A DNA stretch of 64,000 nt from Gilliamella sp. Pra-s52 (GTDB lineage Bacteria; Pseudomonadota; Gammaproteobacteria; Enterobacterales; Orbaceae), in contig NZ_WTEY01000005.1 of NCBI RefSeq assembly GCF_009795805.1, positions 62,001 to 126,000 of the forward strand, in the 5' to 3' direction. How positions within the stretch are numbered: position 1 is the first letter of the stretch; each line of letters opens with the position of its first letter. Of the stretch, positions 8,653-17,433 are shown in pieces. The translations under genes and the position numbers were made by a program. The notes beneath the pieces are model-generated. The model saw only the letters and a list, made by a program, of their open reading frames with translations. It ran no database searches and was not told where the DNA came from.

Positions 8653-10340
8653 TCAAATTCACCAAGTTCTTTTAAAAGTTGGGTTACTTTTGGAGCAGAA
8701 TAAAAAGCTTTTCTTTCAAATAAATAATCCTTTTTATTCAAAAATTCAGTTAATTTAGTAAACAAATTAGAAGCATTTTGTTCATTCTTTAAATAAGAAA
8801 TCTTATCAATTGTTGCTTTATGCACTTTATCTAACACTACATGGCAACTCATTAGAAGATGCATATCCATAGTTTTTGATTTAAACGAAATACTTTTATT
8901 TGCAACAAAATGATTTATCCAATAATGTAATACTCCACAATAATAATAATCCTCTACAGCATGATCAAAGTTGAATACATCACCTTTATTCTTATGCTCT
9001 TCTATTTTTTTAAGAGCAGAACTTTTCATTGTATTTGGAAGTTTTAAAAAAGTAGAAATATAAACACGAGCTAGAGTTTCTATATTGATTTTACTATAAG
9101 GAGGTGTAACTTGGGAATGTTGGCCTCTTAATCTTTCGAAATAAAGAAGTAAATCATTTTTATTCATTCCATTATAATATTGCTCGATTTTCTCATGATA
9201 ATCATTTAGAGATTGTAAATCTTTATCTATTGAATTTTGGTTATTAGCCGCATAAACAATTTTTTTTCTTAATTCTCTATGATTTGTTGCTATAATTTTT
9301 GCAACTATATAAACATCATTTATGGAGTTTTCATCAGATTTATATTGTTCATATAACATATTAGTTGTTTGACAACCATTGATAATTCTAGGATAAGTCA
9401 AAGTAAATTCATTATGTTTCACTGGATGCCTTGATATATCATCACACATTATGACTAACCCATTATTTAAATAAGGGAAAAAATTATTATTGCTTTGATC
9501 TTTTAATGTTGTTCTTATATCTTTATTAACAACTGTTTCACCAACAAAATTCCTAACATTGTCAATAAATAATGTATCTCTCAAATAACCATCAGATTTT
9601 AATATTAACTTTTTCAACTCAGAAAATTTAATTAGTGAAAGTAGGCTGATTTTAATATCATCGACTTCAGGTAACTGAACATTGTGTTCAAAATTAATAT
9701 TTACAAAATGATACTTTGCTATCTTATCATATTCACTTTTTAAATTTTCTTGTTGATACACAAAGTAGCTTTTTAAATTGCACCTATTTGACAGTTCAAT
9801 TCTACCTGAAATTTTTTCTTTTTCTTTTGTTAATAATTCATCTGAAATAACATGCGTGGTTTTTCCAGATAAAAAATACAAATAAACTGATGGTGTATCA
9901 GCCAATCGGTCAAGATAATTGTCCATTAATTCATTATATATTGATGTAAATGGTTCGAGGCAAACATTACCAACAAGAAAATGAATGGCTTCGTCAGTAA
10001 AAGAACGAAGCTTTTGCTCATCAAAGCTTTTTTGTATTGTTGACTGAATAAATGCTATTTTTACATTTAATTTTCCTGTGCTCCCAAAAGTGTCAAGATC
10101 ATCTAATTCTTTGATCAAAAGGTTATTAACAATGATTATAATTCCATCGATTCCTTGTGATTCCCCTGTTGATACAACATTAAGGTTTTCAAGCTCTTCT
10201 TCAAGTAAATTAGACGCAATTACAAAATTACCAAAACTTTCAAAAACATCACTATCATTAGTATCAGTCCGTTTTATACTGAAACGTTCTGAAAATTCAT
10301 TAAGTTTTGCATTTAAACCTATATCAAACATTTTTTTCAT
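8646..10340 (-). CDS. AIPR-family abortive-infection/phage-resistance protein
   Basis: Protein of 564 aa with the AIPR hallmarks FPYLNNGLVIMCDD (288-301) and RIINGCQTTN (318-327), followed by the usual helical C-terminal half. The N-terminal region has GIDGIIIIVNN then VKIAFIQST, placed like the D...QxK of a nuclease fold, but the lysine is missing here, so catalysis is uncertain. Start chosen at 10338-10340: AGGAGG lies 7 nt upstream. It overlaps the methyltransferase by 17 nt and the next nuclease by 7 nt. AIPR proteins occur in phage-defence loci including restriction clusters; their biochemical role is not settled. Confidence 0.85.
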   Translation of the reverse strand: MKKMFDIGLNAKLNEFSERFSIKRTDTNDSDVFESFGNFVIASNLLEEELENLNVVSTGESQGIDGIIIIVNNLLIKELDDLDTFGSTGKLNVKIAFIQSTIQKSFDEQKLRSFTDEAIHFLVGNVCLEPFTSIYNELMDNYLDRLADTPSVYLYFLSGKTTHVISDELLTKEKEKISGRIELSNRCNLKSYFVYQQENLKSEYDKIAKYHFVNINFEHNVQLPEVDDIKISLLSLIKFSELKKLILKSDGYLRDTLFIDNVRNFVGETVVNKDIRTTLKDQSNNNFFPYLNNGLVIMCDDISRHPVKHNEFTLTYPRIINGCQTTNMLYEQYKSDENSINDVYIVAKIIATNHRELRKKIVYAANNQNSIDKDLQSLNDYHEKIEQYYNGMNKNDLLLYFERLRGQHSQVTPPYSKINIETLARVYISTFLKLPNTMKSSALKKIEEHKNKGDVFNFDHAVEDYYYCGVLHYWINHFVANKSISFKSKTMDMHLLMSCHVVLDKVHKATIDKISYLKNEQNASNLFTKLTEFLNKKDYLFERKAFYSAPKVTQLLKELGEFEW

Positions 10341-11925
10341 TCTTTCCTCCTATATCTTTTAAATGAAATATTATTTCTGCATAAGCATTCTTATCTTTTT
10401 CTGTTCTATTTAAAACTGGCCTTTTATATCGATTAATAATAACCATTCCGGCTCGTTCCGCTATCAAAGGATATAAATTAAAATTATCATTAGAAACTAA
10501 AAAAATATCATAATCTTTAACTAGAAATTTTTTACAATTTAATAGCACATCTGAAATACCTATAACATAGTTTTCTCTAGCAACTTTACCTTTACCTTTG
10601 AAAAGAGGCCCTATTTCTTCATTATCTTTTCTCTCTAAATTAAATAGATCATAAGAATAGGCATGCTGTTCGTGATAATCAATTATTCCGACATAGGGGG
10701 GACTTGAAAAAATACCTCGAATTTTATTTTTCTCAATTTTTTTAGCAAAATCAGGGGAAATTTTCGAAACTTCTGTTTTAATATCAATATACCGACTATC
10801 TCCAACTAAACATATTTGAGTTGTATTGGTCTTTAACTTCTCGAAATCAGACAGTCTTTTTAGTGTATCTTTACTATAAGATTTCCACCATTTTAAAATC
10901 GAAAGTAATGGCTTACATATTTTAAAATGTTTAGCACAGTAATAAGTTGAAACAACAGCTTGTTTAAGTGTTGCCAAATCTGAATGAGTAGTCGCCCTAC
11001 ATGAGCGCATAGTACGACTTAATATTATTCTCAAAACATTCTTAATATTCGTATCATCTAATTCATCTATTTCTCTTGAAATAAATTCCAATTCATCACG
11101 AATATACTTAATAAACCATTTATCAATAAATGATTCATGACTAGTTTGAGTTAATTCAATACCATATTTTTTTATTAAAGAATTATAAGTTGTTAAAAAT
11201 AGCTGTTCTTTTGCTTTACCAAAATTTTTACCATCAATTTCGCCAAGCTTAATTTGGCGCTTATATTCAGGGCTTGGAAAATATTTATTATTAAATGTAT
11301 TAAGCTTTTCATTTAACTCATTTTCAAAATCTAACAAACGATGAGACTTTTCAAAATTTTCCAGTAAGTTAGTCAATTTATCAATTTCACTCTTCAATTT
11401 ATTTAAGGAATGTTTCGATACTTTACATTCAGAAATCATTGCATTAAATTCTGAAATATCTATCCCTACCGCATCTAAACCTAATTCGTTAGCTTGAACT
11501 AAAGTCGTGCCACTCCCACAAAAAGGATCTAAAACAATATCCCCTTTTTTGAAATAGCTTTCTCTTTTATAATCATCCGTATGTTCATCTAAAAAATACT
11601 CAACAAGTTGAGGAATAAATTTACCTTTATAGGGATGTAAACGATGCACATGTTTAGTTGTTTCAGATTCTTTTATTGAATCAAAAGACAAATCCCAGTT
11701 TAAATCAGCCCCTAATTTTTCTTTCCATTTTTCTTTTTTATAACTTTGAGAACTATAGTATTCTTTTAATTCGGATTGAGATATATATATCTTCCTATTT
11801 TCTTTAAACTTAGCTATTTTCCCGTAGGTAACCAAATAATTAATATTTGATGGAGTAACATTTTTTTCTAAAAATTTAGATGCCCAAACACTGGCATCTT
11901 TCATACTTAAAAGATCATTTTTCAT
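10324..11925 (-). CDS. DNA methyltransferase with N-terminal HTH (modification subunit)
   Basis: AdoMet-dependent amino-methyltransferase of 533 aa. Residues ~1-57 (ASVWASKFLEKNVTPSNINYL...IYISQSELKEYY) look like an excisionase/MerR-type DNA-binding head. Motif X is LHPYKGKFIPQLV (97-109), motif I DPFCGSGTT (133-141), and after a ~250-residue helical insert motif IV SSPPY (407-411); SPPY is most common in N4-cytosine enzymes, though N6-adenine activity cannot be excluded. The insert may be the target-recognition part. First gene of the four-gene operon; its product would protect host DNA from the two downstream nucleases. No strong ribosome site precedes the chosen ATG. Confidence 0.85.
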   Translation of the reverse strand: MKNDLLSMKDASVWASKFLEKNVTPSNINYLVTYGKIAKFKENRKIYISQSELKEYYSSQSYKKEKWKEKLGADLNWDLSFDSIKESETTKHVHRLHPYKGKFIPQLVEYFLDEHTDDYKRESYFKKGDIVLDPFCGSGTTLVQANELGLDAVGIDISEFNAMISECKVSKHSLNKLKSEIDKLTNLLENFEKSHRLLDFENELNEKLNTFNNKYFPSPEYKRQIKLGEIDGKNFGKAKEQLFLTTYNSLIKKYGIELTQTSHESFIDKWFIKYIRDELEFISREIDELDDTNIKNVLRIILSRTMRSCRATTHSDLATLKQAVVSTYYCAKHFKICKPLLSILKWWKSYSKDTLKRLSDFEKLKTNTTQICLVGDSRYIDIKTEVSKISPDFAKKIEKNKIRGIFSSPPYVGIIDYHEQHAYSYDLFNLERKDNEEIGPLFKGKGKVARENYVIGISDVLLNCKKFLVKDYDIFLVSNDNFNLYPLIAERAGMVIINRYKRPVLNRTEKDKNAYAEIIFHLKDIGGKNEKNV

Positions 11926-12085
11926 TTTTCAGTCTATGCCATTTTAACTAATATCTATTATACCCTTTTGAGTTTAAAGGTCCAATAATATTGTCATTAT
12001 TTTATTAGAATGAGTTTAAATAGATTAGAACATAATACTTCAACCTAGTTAAACTAATTTACTTATTTGTAGAATTTACTAGCGC

Positions 12086-12917
12086 TGTTTACAGTAATTT
12101 GACAAACTACTGTAATGAATATACATAAAAAAACAAAACTAACGCCTTATCACAGACAAGAGATATGGCGCTTATATCATAAAGAAAAAATAACGGTCAC
12201 TGATTTGGCAAAACGCTTTATGGTCAGTCGGTCTACCTTTATAATGTACTAAAGAAAGCCCGATTGAAGCTTTTTGTACCTTTAATCAGTAAGAATGAAC
12301 GTTATAAAACCATTCGTTATGGTATTAAACGTCTGGTTAAGGTCGAAAAATCTATTGAAGATAAATTAAGACGGCAAGCTAAACGCTATAACAAAACCTA
12401 TCCAGGTGAAATGTTACACGTTGATACCAAACGTTTACCTTTGCTTAAAAATGAAACGAAACAGTAAGCTAGAGACTATTTATTTGTCGGTATTGATGAT
12501 TTTTCACGCGAGCTTTATGCAGGTATTTACCCTGATAAATCCCAATTTAGCTCAGCACAGTTTTTACAAAATGATGTGTTAGCCCAATGCCCTTATACCA
12601 CTACATGTATTTATTCCGATAATGGACGTGAATATCAAGGCACCAGTGAACACCAATTTGTTAAAATGTGTCATAACCATCATATCAATCAAAAATTTAC
12701 CAAATCCGCCTGCCCACGAATGGGAGAGCTGAAAGAGAGATACGCACTTTGAATTGCGATGCAGCATAATCAACAAATATTTAGCGACTCAAAAGATAGA
12801 AAACACAAGCTTAAACGCTTTATTAATTTTTATAATACCATTAAACCGCATAAAGCGATTTCAGAAAAAACGCCTTATGAGTTTCTAGAGGATTATTTTA
12901 ACCATGAAGTGTAAACA
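12086..12917 (+). mobile_element. Degenerate IS481-like insertion sequence
   Basis: An 832-bp element ending in 8-bp inverted repeats TGTTTACA (12086-12093) and TGTAAACA (12910-12917), with a decayed transposase inside. No target duplication is evident. It lies between the defence operon and the ardA remnant and now marks the border between cargo and integrase half of the island. Confidence 0.75.
12115..12914 (+). pseudogene. IS481-like DDE transposase, multiply disrupted
   Basis: Reading across frames gives an N-terminal HTH (TPYHRQEIWRLYHKEKITV, LAKRFMVSRSTF), then RYGIKRLVKVEKSIEDKLRRQAKRYNKTYPGEMLHVDTK with the first catalytic Asp, then YSDNGREYQGT with the second, and a C-terminal HKLKRFINFYNTIKPHKAI. 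It is broken by a frameshift near 12247, an in-frame TAA at about 12466, a further break before KERYAL and a TGA near 12749. The final catalytic Glu region is lost. Not functional. Confidence 0.85.
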
Positions 12918-12937
12918 ACTCGGCGTTTTCCTATAAC

Positions 12938-13603
12938 TTATTTATAACTAAAAACTACACAAAACTCCTCTGGTACACATTTTCCATCATAATCAAAACT
13001 AAAAATTTCACCTGTATAATAGATGTAATTACTAGAATAAAATGTGCCACTTTGTTCAAGTGCAATATCATGACTATATCGTTCGTAATCAAAGTAATTA
13101 GTTAAGTTACCGAGTTCTTTTAAACTATAACAGCCACTTTAAGCAATCCAGTAGAAACCTAAATCATATTCATTGCTGATGTTATATAGACATTGAAAGC
13201 AATCTAGATTATCTGCTAGGTTAATTAAATCAGCAATTGAATTAACGTATCCGCCAATATCAATTGCTGCTTCATAGATTTCCATTTCATCATGACTTAA
13301 TTCGTCAAGTTTACAGGTTAAATAATTTAGTTCATCAAGATTGCTATTTTCAAAGATATAATTTGTTATGCCATATACAGACGATTTGTAACTACTTAGA
13401 AAAAACTTTTCATAGTTAACACCATCAATACCAATTCGTTTAAAGCATTGTTTTACTTTTTCTGGTGTCGTTGGTAGCTCTAGCCATTCGCCGATCAATT
13501 TTCCTTCGTTATATTTTTCTAAATTGGTGATAAATACTGAGATCATACCAGAACCCACCGTAGTGGATTTTGGGCATGATGATACACTAGGTAATGTTTG
13601 CAT
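12938..13603 (-). pseudogene. ardA: Antirestriction protein ArdA, interrupted by an in-frame UAA
   Basis: ArdA proteins are acidic DNA mimics that inhibit type I restriction enzymes. The frame opens MQTLPSVSS...ISVFITNLEKYNEGKLIGEWLEL, the ArdA N-terminal strand, and runs to YWIA, where TAA at 13139-13141 ends it. The same frame continues without a break for 66 codons (SGCYSLKELGNLTNYFDYER...HDIALEQSGTFY), which is the conserved ArdA C-terminal domain, and stops at 12938. So one nonsense mutation, probably GAA or similar to TAA, truncates it. ATG at 13601-13603 has AAGGAA upstream; a TTG two codons earlier is less likely. Confidence 0.85.
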
Positions 13604-13668
13604 AAACAATTCCTTAATTTTTTGATATTAATTGATATTGAGAAATGAATTAAACAGTGAGGTGTTTT

Positions 13669-14916
13669 TTAATTTGTTTTGAACTCATAAGGCATAATAA
13701 ACTCAGTGCGGATTGAATCCAAGTAATCAGCCCACCATTGAACCATTTTAGTTCGTTCGATAATGTGTTGTGCTTTGTGGATATAAGCGGCTCTAACGCC
13801 ATTACGTTCTTGATGACTCATCTGGCGTTCAACTGCATCTCGTGACCAGAGATTCGATTCAACTAATGCACTACAAGCCATAGTTCTAAAACCATGTCCA
13901 CAAAGTTCTGTCTTGGTGTCATAACCCATTGTTCGAAGTGCTTTATTAACCGTATTTTCGCTCATTGGTTTTCTTGCAGAATGATCACCAATAAATACCA
14001 GCTCATACATTCCACTAATTTCATGTATTTGTTTTAAAACATCAATTGCTTGATCGCTTAGAGGAACTAAATGAGGCGTTTTCATTTTTGAACCTCGGTG
14101 AGAATGAGGTACACCATCAATTTCCTCCCTTTCAGCTGGAATAGTCCAAATCTTTTTATCGAAATCAATTTCTGACCAACGAGCAAATCGTAGTTCACTA
14201 GAACGAATAAATATAAGTAGAGAAAGTTTAATTGCTAATTTGGTTAACTCTCGTCCTTTAAAATTATCAATGCGTTCTAAAAGTTCAGGTATTTGTTCGA
14301 GTTCAAGTGCAGGGCGATGATTCACTTTTACTTTACTCACTACCCCTTTTAAATCTTGAGCAGGGTTATAAGAAATATAACCATTTTGTACTGCATAGCG
14401 CATTATTGCTGAAGTACGTTGTTGTAATCGGCTAGCGACTTCAAAACGCCCCTGCTCTTCAACAGTTTTAATTGGAACAATTAACTGACGAGTAGTTAAT
14501 GCTGAAATAGAATAAGCGCCAATTTTTGGGAATAAATACAATTCTAATGTTCGTAGTACTTTTGCTCTATGTGGCTCAGACCAAGTTTTATTATTGGTAC
14601 ACCATTTACGAGCAATTTGTTCAAAAGTAACTTGTATTTCATTTTCAAACTGTTTTGCTTTCTTTTCTACCTGCGGATCAATATTTCTAGCTAGTAATGA
14701 TTTGGCTTCATCTCGTAGCCTTCTAGCTTCGCTTAATAAAACATTAGGATATTGGCCTATAGACATTAATTTTTCTTTAGCATTAAAATAATAGCGAAAG
14801 CGCCAATATTTAGAACCGTTGGAGTGAACAAGCAAAAATAAACCATCACCATCAGAAAGTTTATATTGTTTATCGTGTGGTTTGGCTGATTTTATTTTTA
14901 AATCAGTTAAGGACAT
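13669..14916 (-). CDS. P4-type tyrosine integrase of the island
   Basis: Site-specific recombinase of 415 aa. It has the N-terminal arm-binding DUF4102 domain (LTDLKIKSAKPHDKQYKLSDGDGLFLLV), a SAM-like core-binding domain, and the catalytic domain with Arg in SSELRFARW, Lys in SKMKTPH, HGFR (His341/Arg344), His in MSHQ (368) and the nucleophile in AAYIH (Tyr378). All catalytic residues are present. Start chosen at 14914-14916, with TGAGGAA 8 nt upstream. It presumably catalyses integration at tRNA-Phe; its position ~6.7 kb from the tRNA is atypical for P4-like elements. Confidence 0.93.
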   Translation of the reverse strand: MSLTDLKIKSAKPHDKQYKLSDGDGLFLLVHSNGSKYWRFRYYFNAKEKLMSIGQYPNVLLSEARRLRDEAKSLLARNIDPQVEKKAKQFENEIQVTFEQIARKWCTNNKTWSEPHRAKVLRTLELYLFPKIGAYSISALTTRQLIVPIKTVEEQGRFEVASRLQQRTSAIMRYAVQNGYISYNPAQDLKGVVSKVKVNHRPALELEQIPELLERIDNFKGRELTKLAIKLSLLIFIRSSELRFARWSEIDFDKKIWTIPAEREEIDGVPHSHRGSKMKTPHLVPLSDQAIDVLKQIHEISGMYELVFIGDHSARKPMSENTVNKALRTMGYDTKTELCGHGFRTMACSALVESNLWSRDAVERQMSHQERNGVRAAYIHKAQHIIERTKMVQWWADYLDSIRTEFIMPYEFKTN

Positions 14917-14950
14917 AACGAAATTCCTCAATTATAGAAATTTAGACATA

Positions 14951-14981
14951 AAAAAAGCCACATATTTGACTATGTGGCTTT
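14951..14981 (-). terminator. Rho-independent terminator after alpA
   Basis: An 11-bp perfect stem AAAGCCACATA / TATGTGGCTTT around loop TTTGAC, followed on the minus strand by a U-run. It separates alpA from the integrase gene, so the integrase probably needs its own promoter or readthrough. Confidence 0.85.
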
Positions 14982-15001
14982 GGTTAATAGAAATTTAACT
15001 G

Positions 15002-15211
15002 TTAATTAGTTTTGGTATTTATCCATGCTTCAACCTCTTTCAGACGCCAACGCGAGGATCTTCCTAGTTTAATAGGGGGTGGAAATTTATTTTGTTTTAT
15101 CAAGGCATAAAACCATTTATCTGTCATGCCTGTGAGTGTGGTGATATATTTCATATCAATTAGGTAATCTGGATGTGTTTGTGCATCCAAAGGGGATAAG
15201 AATGTTGACAT
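15002..15211 (-). CDS. AlpA-family phage regulator
   Basis: A 69-aa winged-HTH regulator: YLIDMKYITTLTGMTDKWFYALIKQNKFPPPIKLGRSSRWRLKEVEAWI is a textbook AlpA/Cox-like helix-turn-helix with the (P)xxxKxGxRSxRW wing. Family members activate integrase or act as excisionases in P4-like satellites. It lies directly upstream of the integrase gene across a terminator. Its Shine-Dalgarno AGAGG lies inside a long inverted repeat described separately. Confidence 0.9.
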   Translation of the reverse strand: MSTFLSPLDAQTHPDYLIDMKYITTLTGMTDKWFYALIKQNKFPPPIKLGRSSRWRLKEVEAWINTKTN

Positions 15212-15269
15212 TGTTGTACCTCTATTGAGTGATGTGGTTAATTACATTCAATAGATAGGTAACAACAAT
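15209..15269 (-). promoter_or_regulatory. alpA leader inverted repeat covering RBS and start codon
   Basis: On the minus strand ATTGTTGT-T-ACCT-AT-CTATTGA is followed 16 nt later by TCAATAG-AGGT-ACAACAAT. The two arms pair over 19 bp with two small bulges, and the 3' arm contains the Shine-Dalgarno and the A and U of the AUG of alpA. It could be an RNA hairpin that hides the ribosome site, or a DNA operator for an island regulator. Confidence 0.6.
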
Positions 15270-15336
15270 ATTTTTTTACTACTTTGGAGCATAAATTGCT
15301 TGTTTTTACAAAACAGTTTATAAGCATACTAATTGA

Positions 15337-16650
15337 TTAATTTGCAACCATATTTATAAAACTCATAATAGGTTGATTATAAATTTGATCAACATAGTTA
15401 CTTTTATAAGCATTTTGAAAGCAAGATGATGACATACTTGAGTCAGATTTTACGGACGGATATCCATCGGCTTTAAACTCTAATTCACAACCCATTAATG
15501 ATGGCTTTCTTTCACCTATTAGAACCCATTTTATCTTTTGTTGATAACTTTCAGTTTTTATATCTTTTGAGCGTTTTTCAAATTGATTGATTTTGTTAGT
15601 TATATTTTGATTATATGGATCAATTATTTTTTCTACAATACCTCTGACTATGCCATTTTCTACTCCCTCCAAATAGGCTAAAAGTTCCTGATAATTTTTA
15701 ACAGATAATGTCGTCTTTTTACCATCCTTAGTATTTAAGGTTATATTCTTGGCTGAATTACCTTGAAGAAGATATTCGAAAACCAATCTAGAATAATCAT
15801 TATACAGATGAACTGATATAGAACCATTATATCTATAAAGCGTAACTAATTTCGGATCTTCTCTTTTATAAAGATCTAAATTATGCTTGCTCAATATTTT
15901 TTTGATAGAAGTTAAATCTTCTTTAATTTGTTTTATTCTTTTAGCAAGCTCTTTATTACTAAAGTCACTGTTACTGGTTGGCGCATAATGAAAATAATCA
16001 AAATCAAAAAAAGGATCACAACTTAGAAGTCCCCTAGTTTGATCATCATTATAGCCATAGATACCAGTGGCCACATAATCACTTACTTCCATTTTTATTG
16101 TTGCTTTATTTGATAAAAGATATTTCCTATTTTCCTGATAGCGAGCTAAAGCATTGCTTTTTTCTATTTCAAGAAGTGCTTTCTTCAACTCATCATAAAT
16201 AACCAGTTTAGCTTTCGCTTCAATGTAGCTTCTAGCTTTTGCATCAATGTGATTTTTATACACCGTATAATGGGGATATTTGACATTCTTATTCTTATTT
16301 CGTTCTTCCTCTTCTTTAAATTTTGCATAATCATCTAATGTAATATTGATATTTTTATCTACAAGCATAGTTTTTAAATTTCCAGCTATACCAGAAAATG
16401 TTAGGTTTAAAAATTGATTTGGACGATCCTTTTTAAATTCACAAGTATATTCAACAATATTTCGATCTCGTTCATCTTTATATGAATCCCATTTCGTTTT
16501 ATTACAGATATTTCGGTTATCAAGCGCATTACCGACAGTAAGAGTTGAGTCGACATTGTCATACACATAATCTTTAACTTGCTTAACCTGTGATGAGTCT
16601 CCGCATGCAGTAAGAATCAGTACTGATAAAACAATTGTTATTTTTTTCAT
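15337..16650 (-). CDS. Orphan lipoprotein of the island
   Basis: Protein of 437 aa that I do not recognise. The N-terminus MKKITIVLSVLILTACGDSS is a clear lipoprotein signal with lipobox LTAC, cleaved before Cys16; Gly-Asp follows, and Asp at +3 rather than +2 leaves sorting unclear. The mature part is hydrophilic, with a helical lysine/glutamate-rich middle (LDDYAKFKEEEERNKNKN) and several cysteines (CNKTKW, CEFKK, CDPFF, GCELEF, SCFQN) that could form disulphides. Comparable lipoproteins occur in CP4-57-like islands, but that is a resemblance in context only. Confidence 0.7.
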   Translation of the reverse strand: MKKITIVLSVLILTACGDSSQVKQVKDYVYDNVDSTLTVGNALDNRNICNKTKWDSYKDERDRNIVEYTCEFKKDRPNQFLNLTFSGIAGNLKTMLVDKNINITLDDYAKFKEEEERNKNKNVKYPHYTVYKNHIDAKARSYIEAKAKLVIYDELKKALLEIEKSNALARYQENRKYLLSNKATIKMEVSDYVATGIYGYNDDQTRGLLSCDPFFDFDYFHYAPTSNSDFSNKELAKRIKQIKEDLTSIKKILSKHNLDLYKREDPKLVTLYRYNGSISVHLYNDYSRLVFEYLLQGNSAKNITLNTKDGKKTTLSVKNYQELLAYLEGVENGIVRGIVEKIIDPYNQNITNKINQFEKRSKDIKTESYQQKIKWVLIGERKPSLMGCELEFKADGYPSVKSDSSMSSSCFQNAYKSNYVDQIYNQPIMSFINMVAN

Positions 16651-16784
16651 TGTTATTCCTTATAAAAAAAAGAATTAATTAGCTTTACTTAAATTGTATT
16701 TTTGTGTGGTAACCAAAACTTAACTTGAAACATACTAGCTATTGTTTTAATTAATTTTATATTTTCATCAATTATTTAAATGAA

Positions 16785-16843
16785 GTCATATCGTTTAAAC
16801 AGATCAATAAGATCTTATTGATCGTCAGAAACGATCAATAAAT
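16785..16843. repeat. Island palindromic repeat, copy 1
   Basis: Begins GTCATATCGTTTA and contains the perfect 22-bp palindrome GATCAATAAGA/TCTTATTGATC inside outer arms ATCGTTT / AAACGAT. It matches the repeat at 18786-18844 in both flanks and structure. It lies ~20 nt downstream of the RadC-like gene. Confidence 0.7.
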
Positions 16844-16863
16844 ATTAAATAAATTTTCAAAAA

Positions 16864-17316
16864 TTACCCATTCACTTGTTCAACAAAGGAAAAATATGAT
16901 TGTTGACCAATCACAATGTGATCTAATACTCGGATACCAACGATATTTAATATTTCTGTTAGCTTTTGATTTATATTACGATCTGCATTACTAGGTTGCG
17001 ATTCGCCTGATGGATGATTATGAGCAAAAATAACTGCTGCTGCATTATACTTAAGCGCTTGCTTAATTATTTCTCTGGGATGGATTTCCACAGAGTTAAT
17101 TGTACCCATAAAAAGTGTTTCTACTTTAATTAACTGATGTTGATTATTTAGGTACATAGCAACAAAATGCTCTCTTTCTTTTTGTTCTAATTTTAGTCTA
17201 AGGTAGTCAATGACTTGATTAGGTTTTGTGAATTGGTTATTTTCTATTTTCATCTGCTTTTCGAGCAATTTTAACGCTATTGTCACAATGCGCTTTGTTG
17301 AATAGGAAGTTTTCAT
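16864..17316 (-). CDS. RadC-like JAB/MPN-domain protein (YkfG/YeeS type)
   Basis: A 150-aa RadC-family protein lacking the N-terminal HhH part of full-length RadC, as is usual for island copies. The JAMM metal motif is complete: HNHPSGESQPSNAD (H-x-H, Ser, Asp). Start at 17314-17316 (MKTSYSTKR) is preceded by AGGAGA at 7 nt; a longer in-frame start has no ribosome site. These proteins accompany antirestriction and P4-like genes; the biochemical role is unknown and a function in DNA repair should not be assumed. Confidence 0.88.
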   Translation of the reverse strand: MKTSYSTKRIVTIALKLLEKQMKIENNQFTKPNQVIDYLRLKLEQKEREHFVAMYLNNQHQLIKVETLFMGTINSVEIHPREIIKQALKYNAAAVIFAHNHPSGESQPSNADRNINQKLTEILNIVGIRVLDHIVIGQQSYFSFVEQVNG

Positions 17317-17433
17317 TTTTTCTCCTGTTAAGACTGAGCAAAGCATAATGTCTTTCATGTAAAAACTGAAATTAATGAGATAAATGTATAAATAGGTGAA
17401 TTTTTAGATAATTGAATTATTAGTGTTATTCAG

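Noticed and set aside
12264-12467. 67-codon frame considered as a small gene
   Set aside because: It is an internal piece of the decayed IS481-like transposase.
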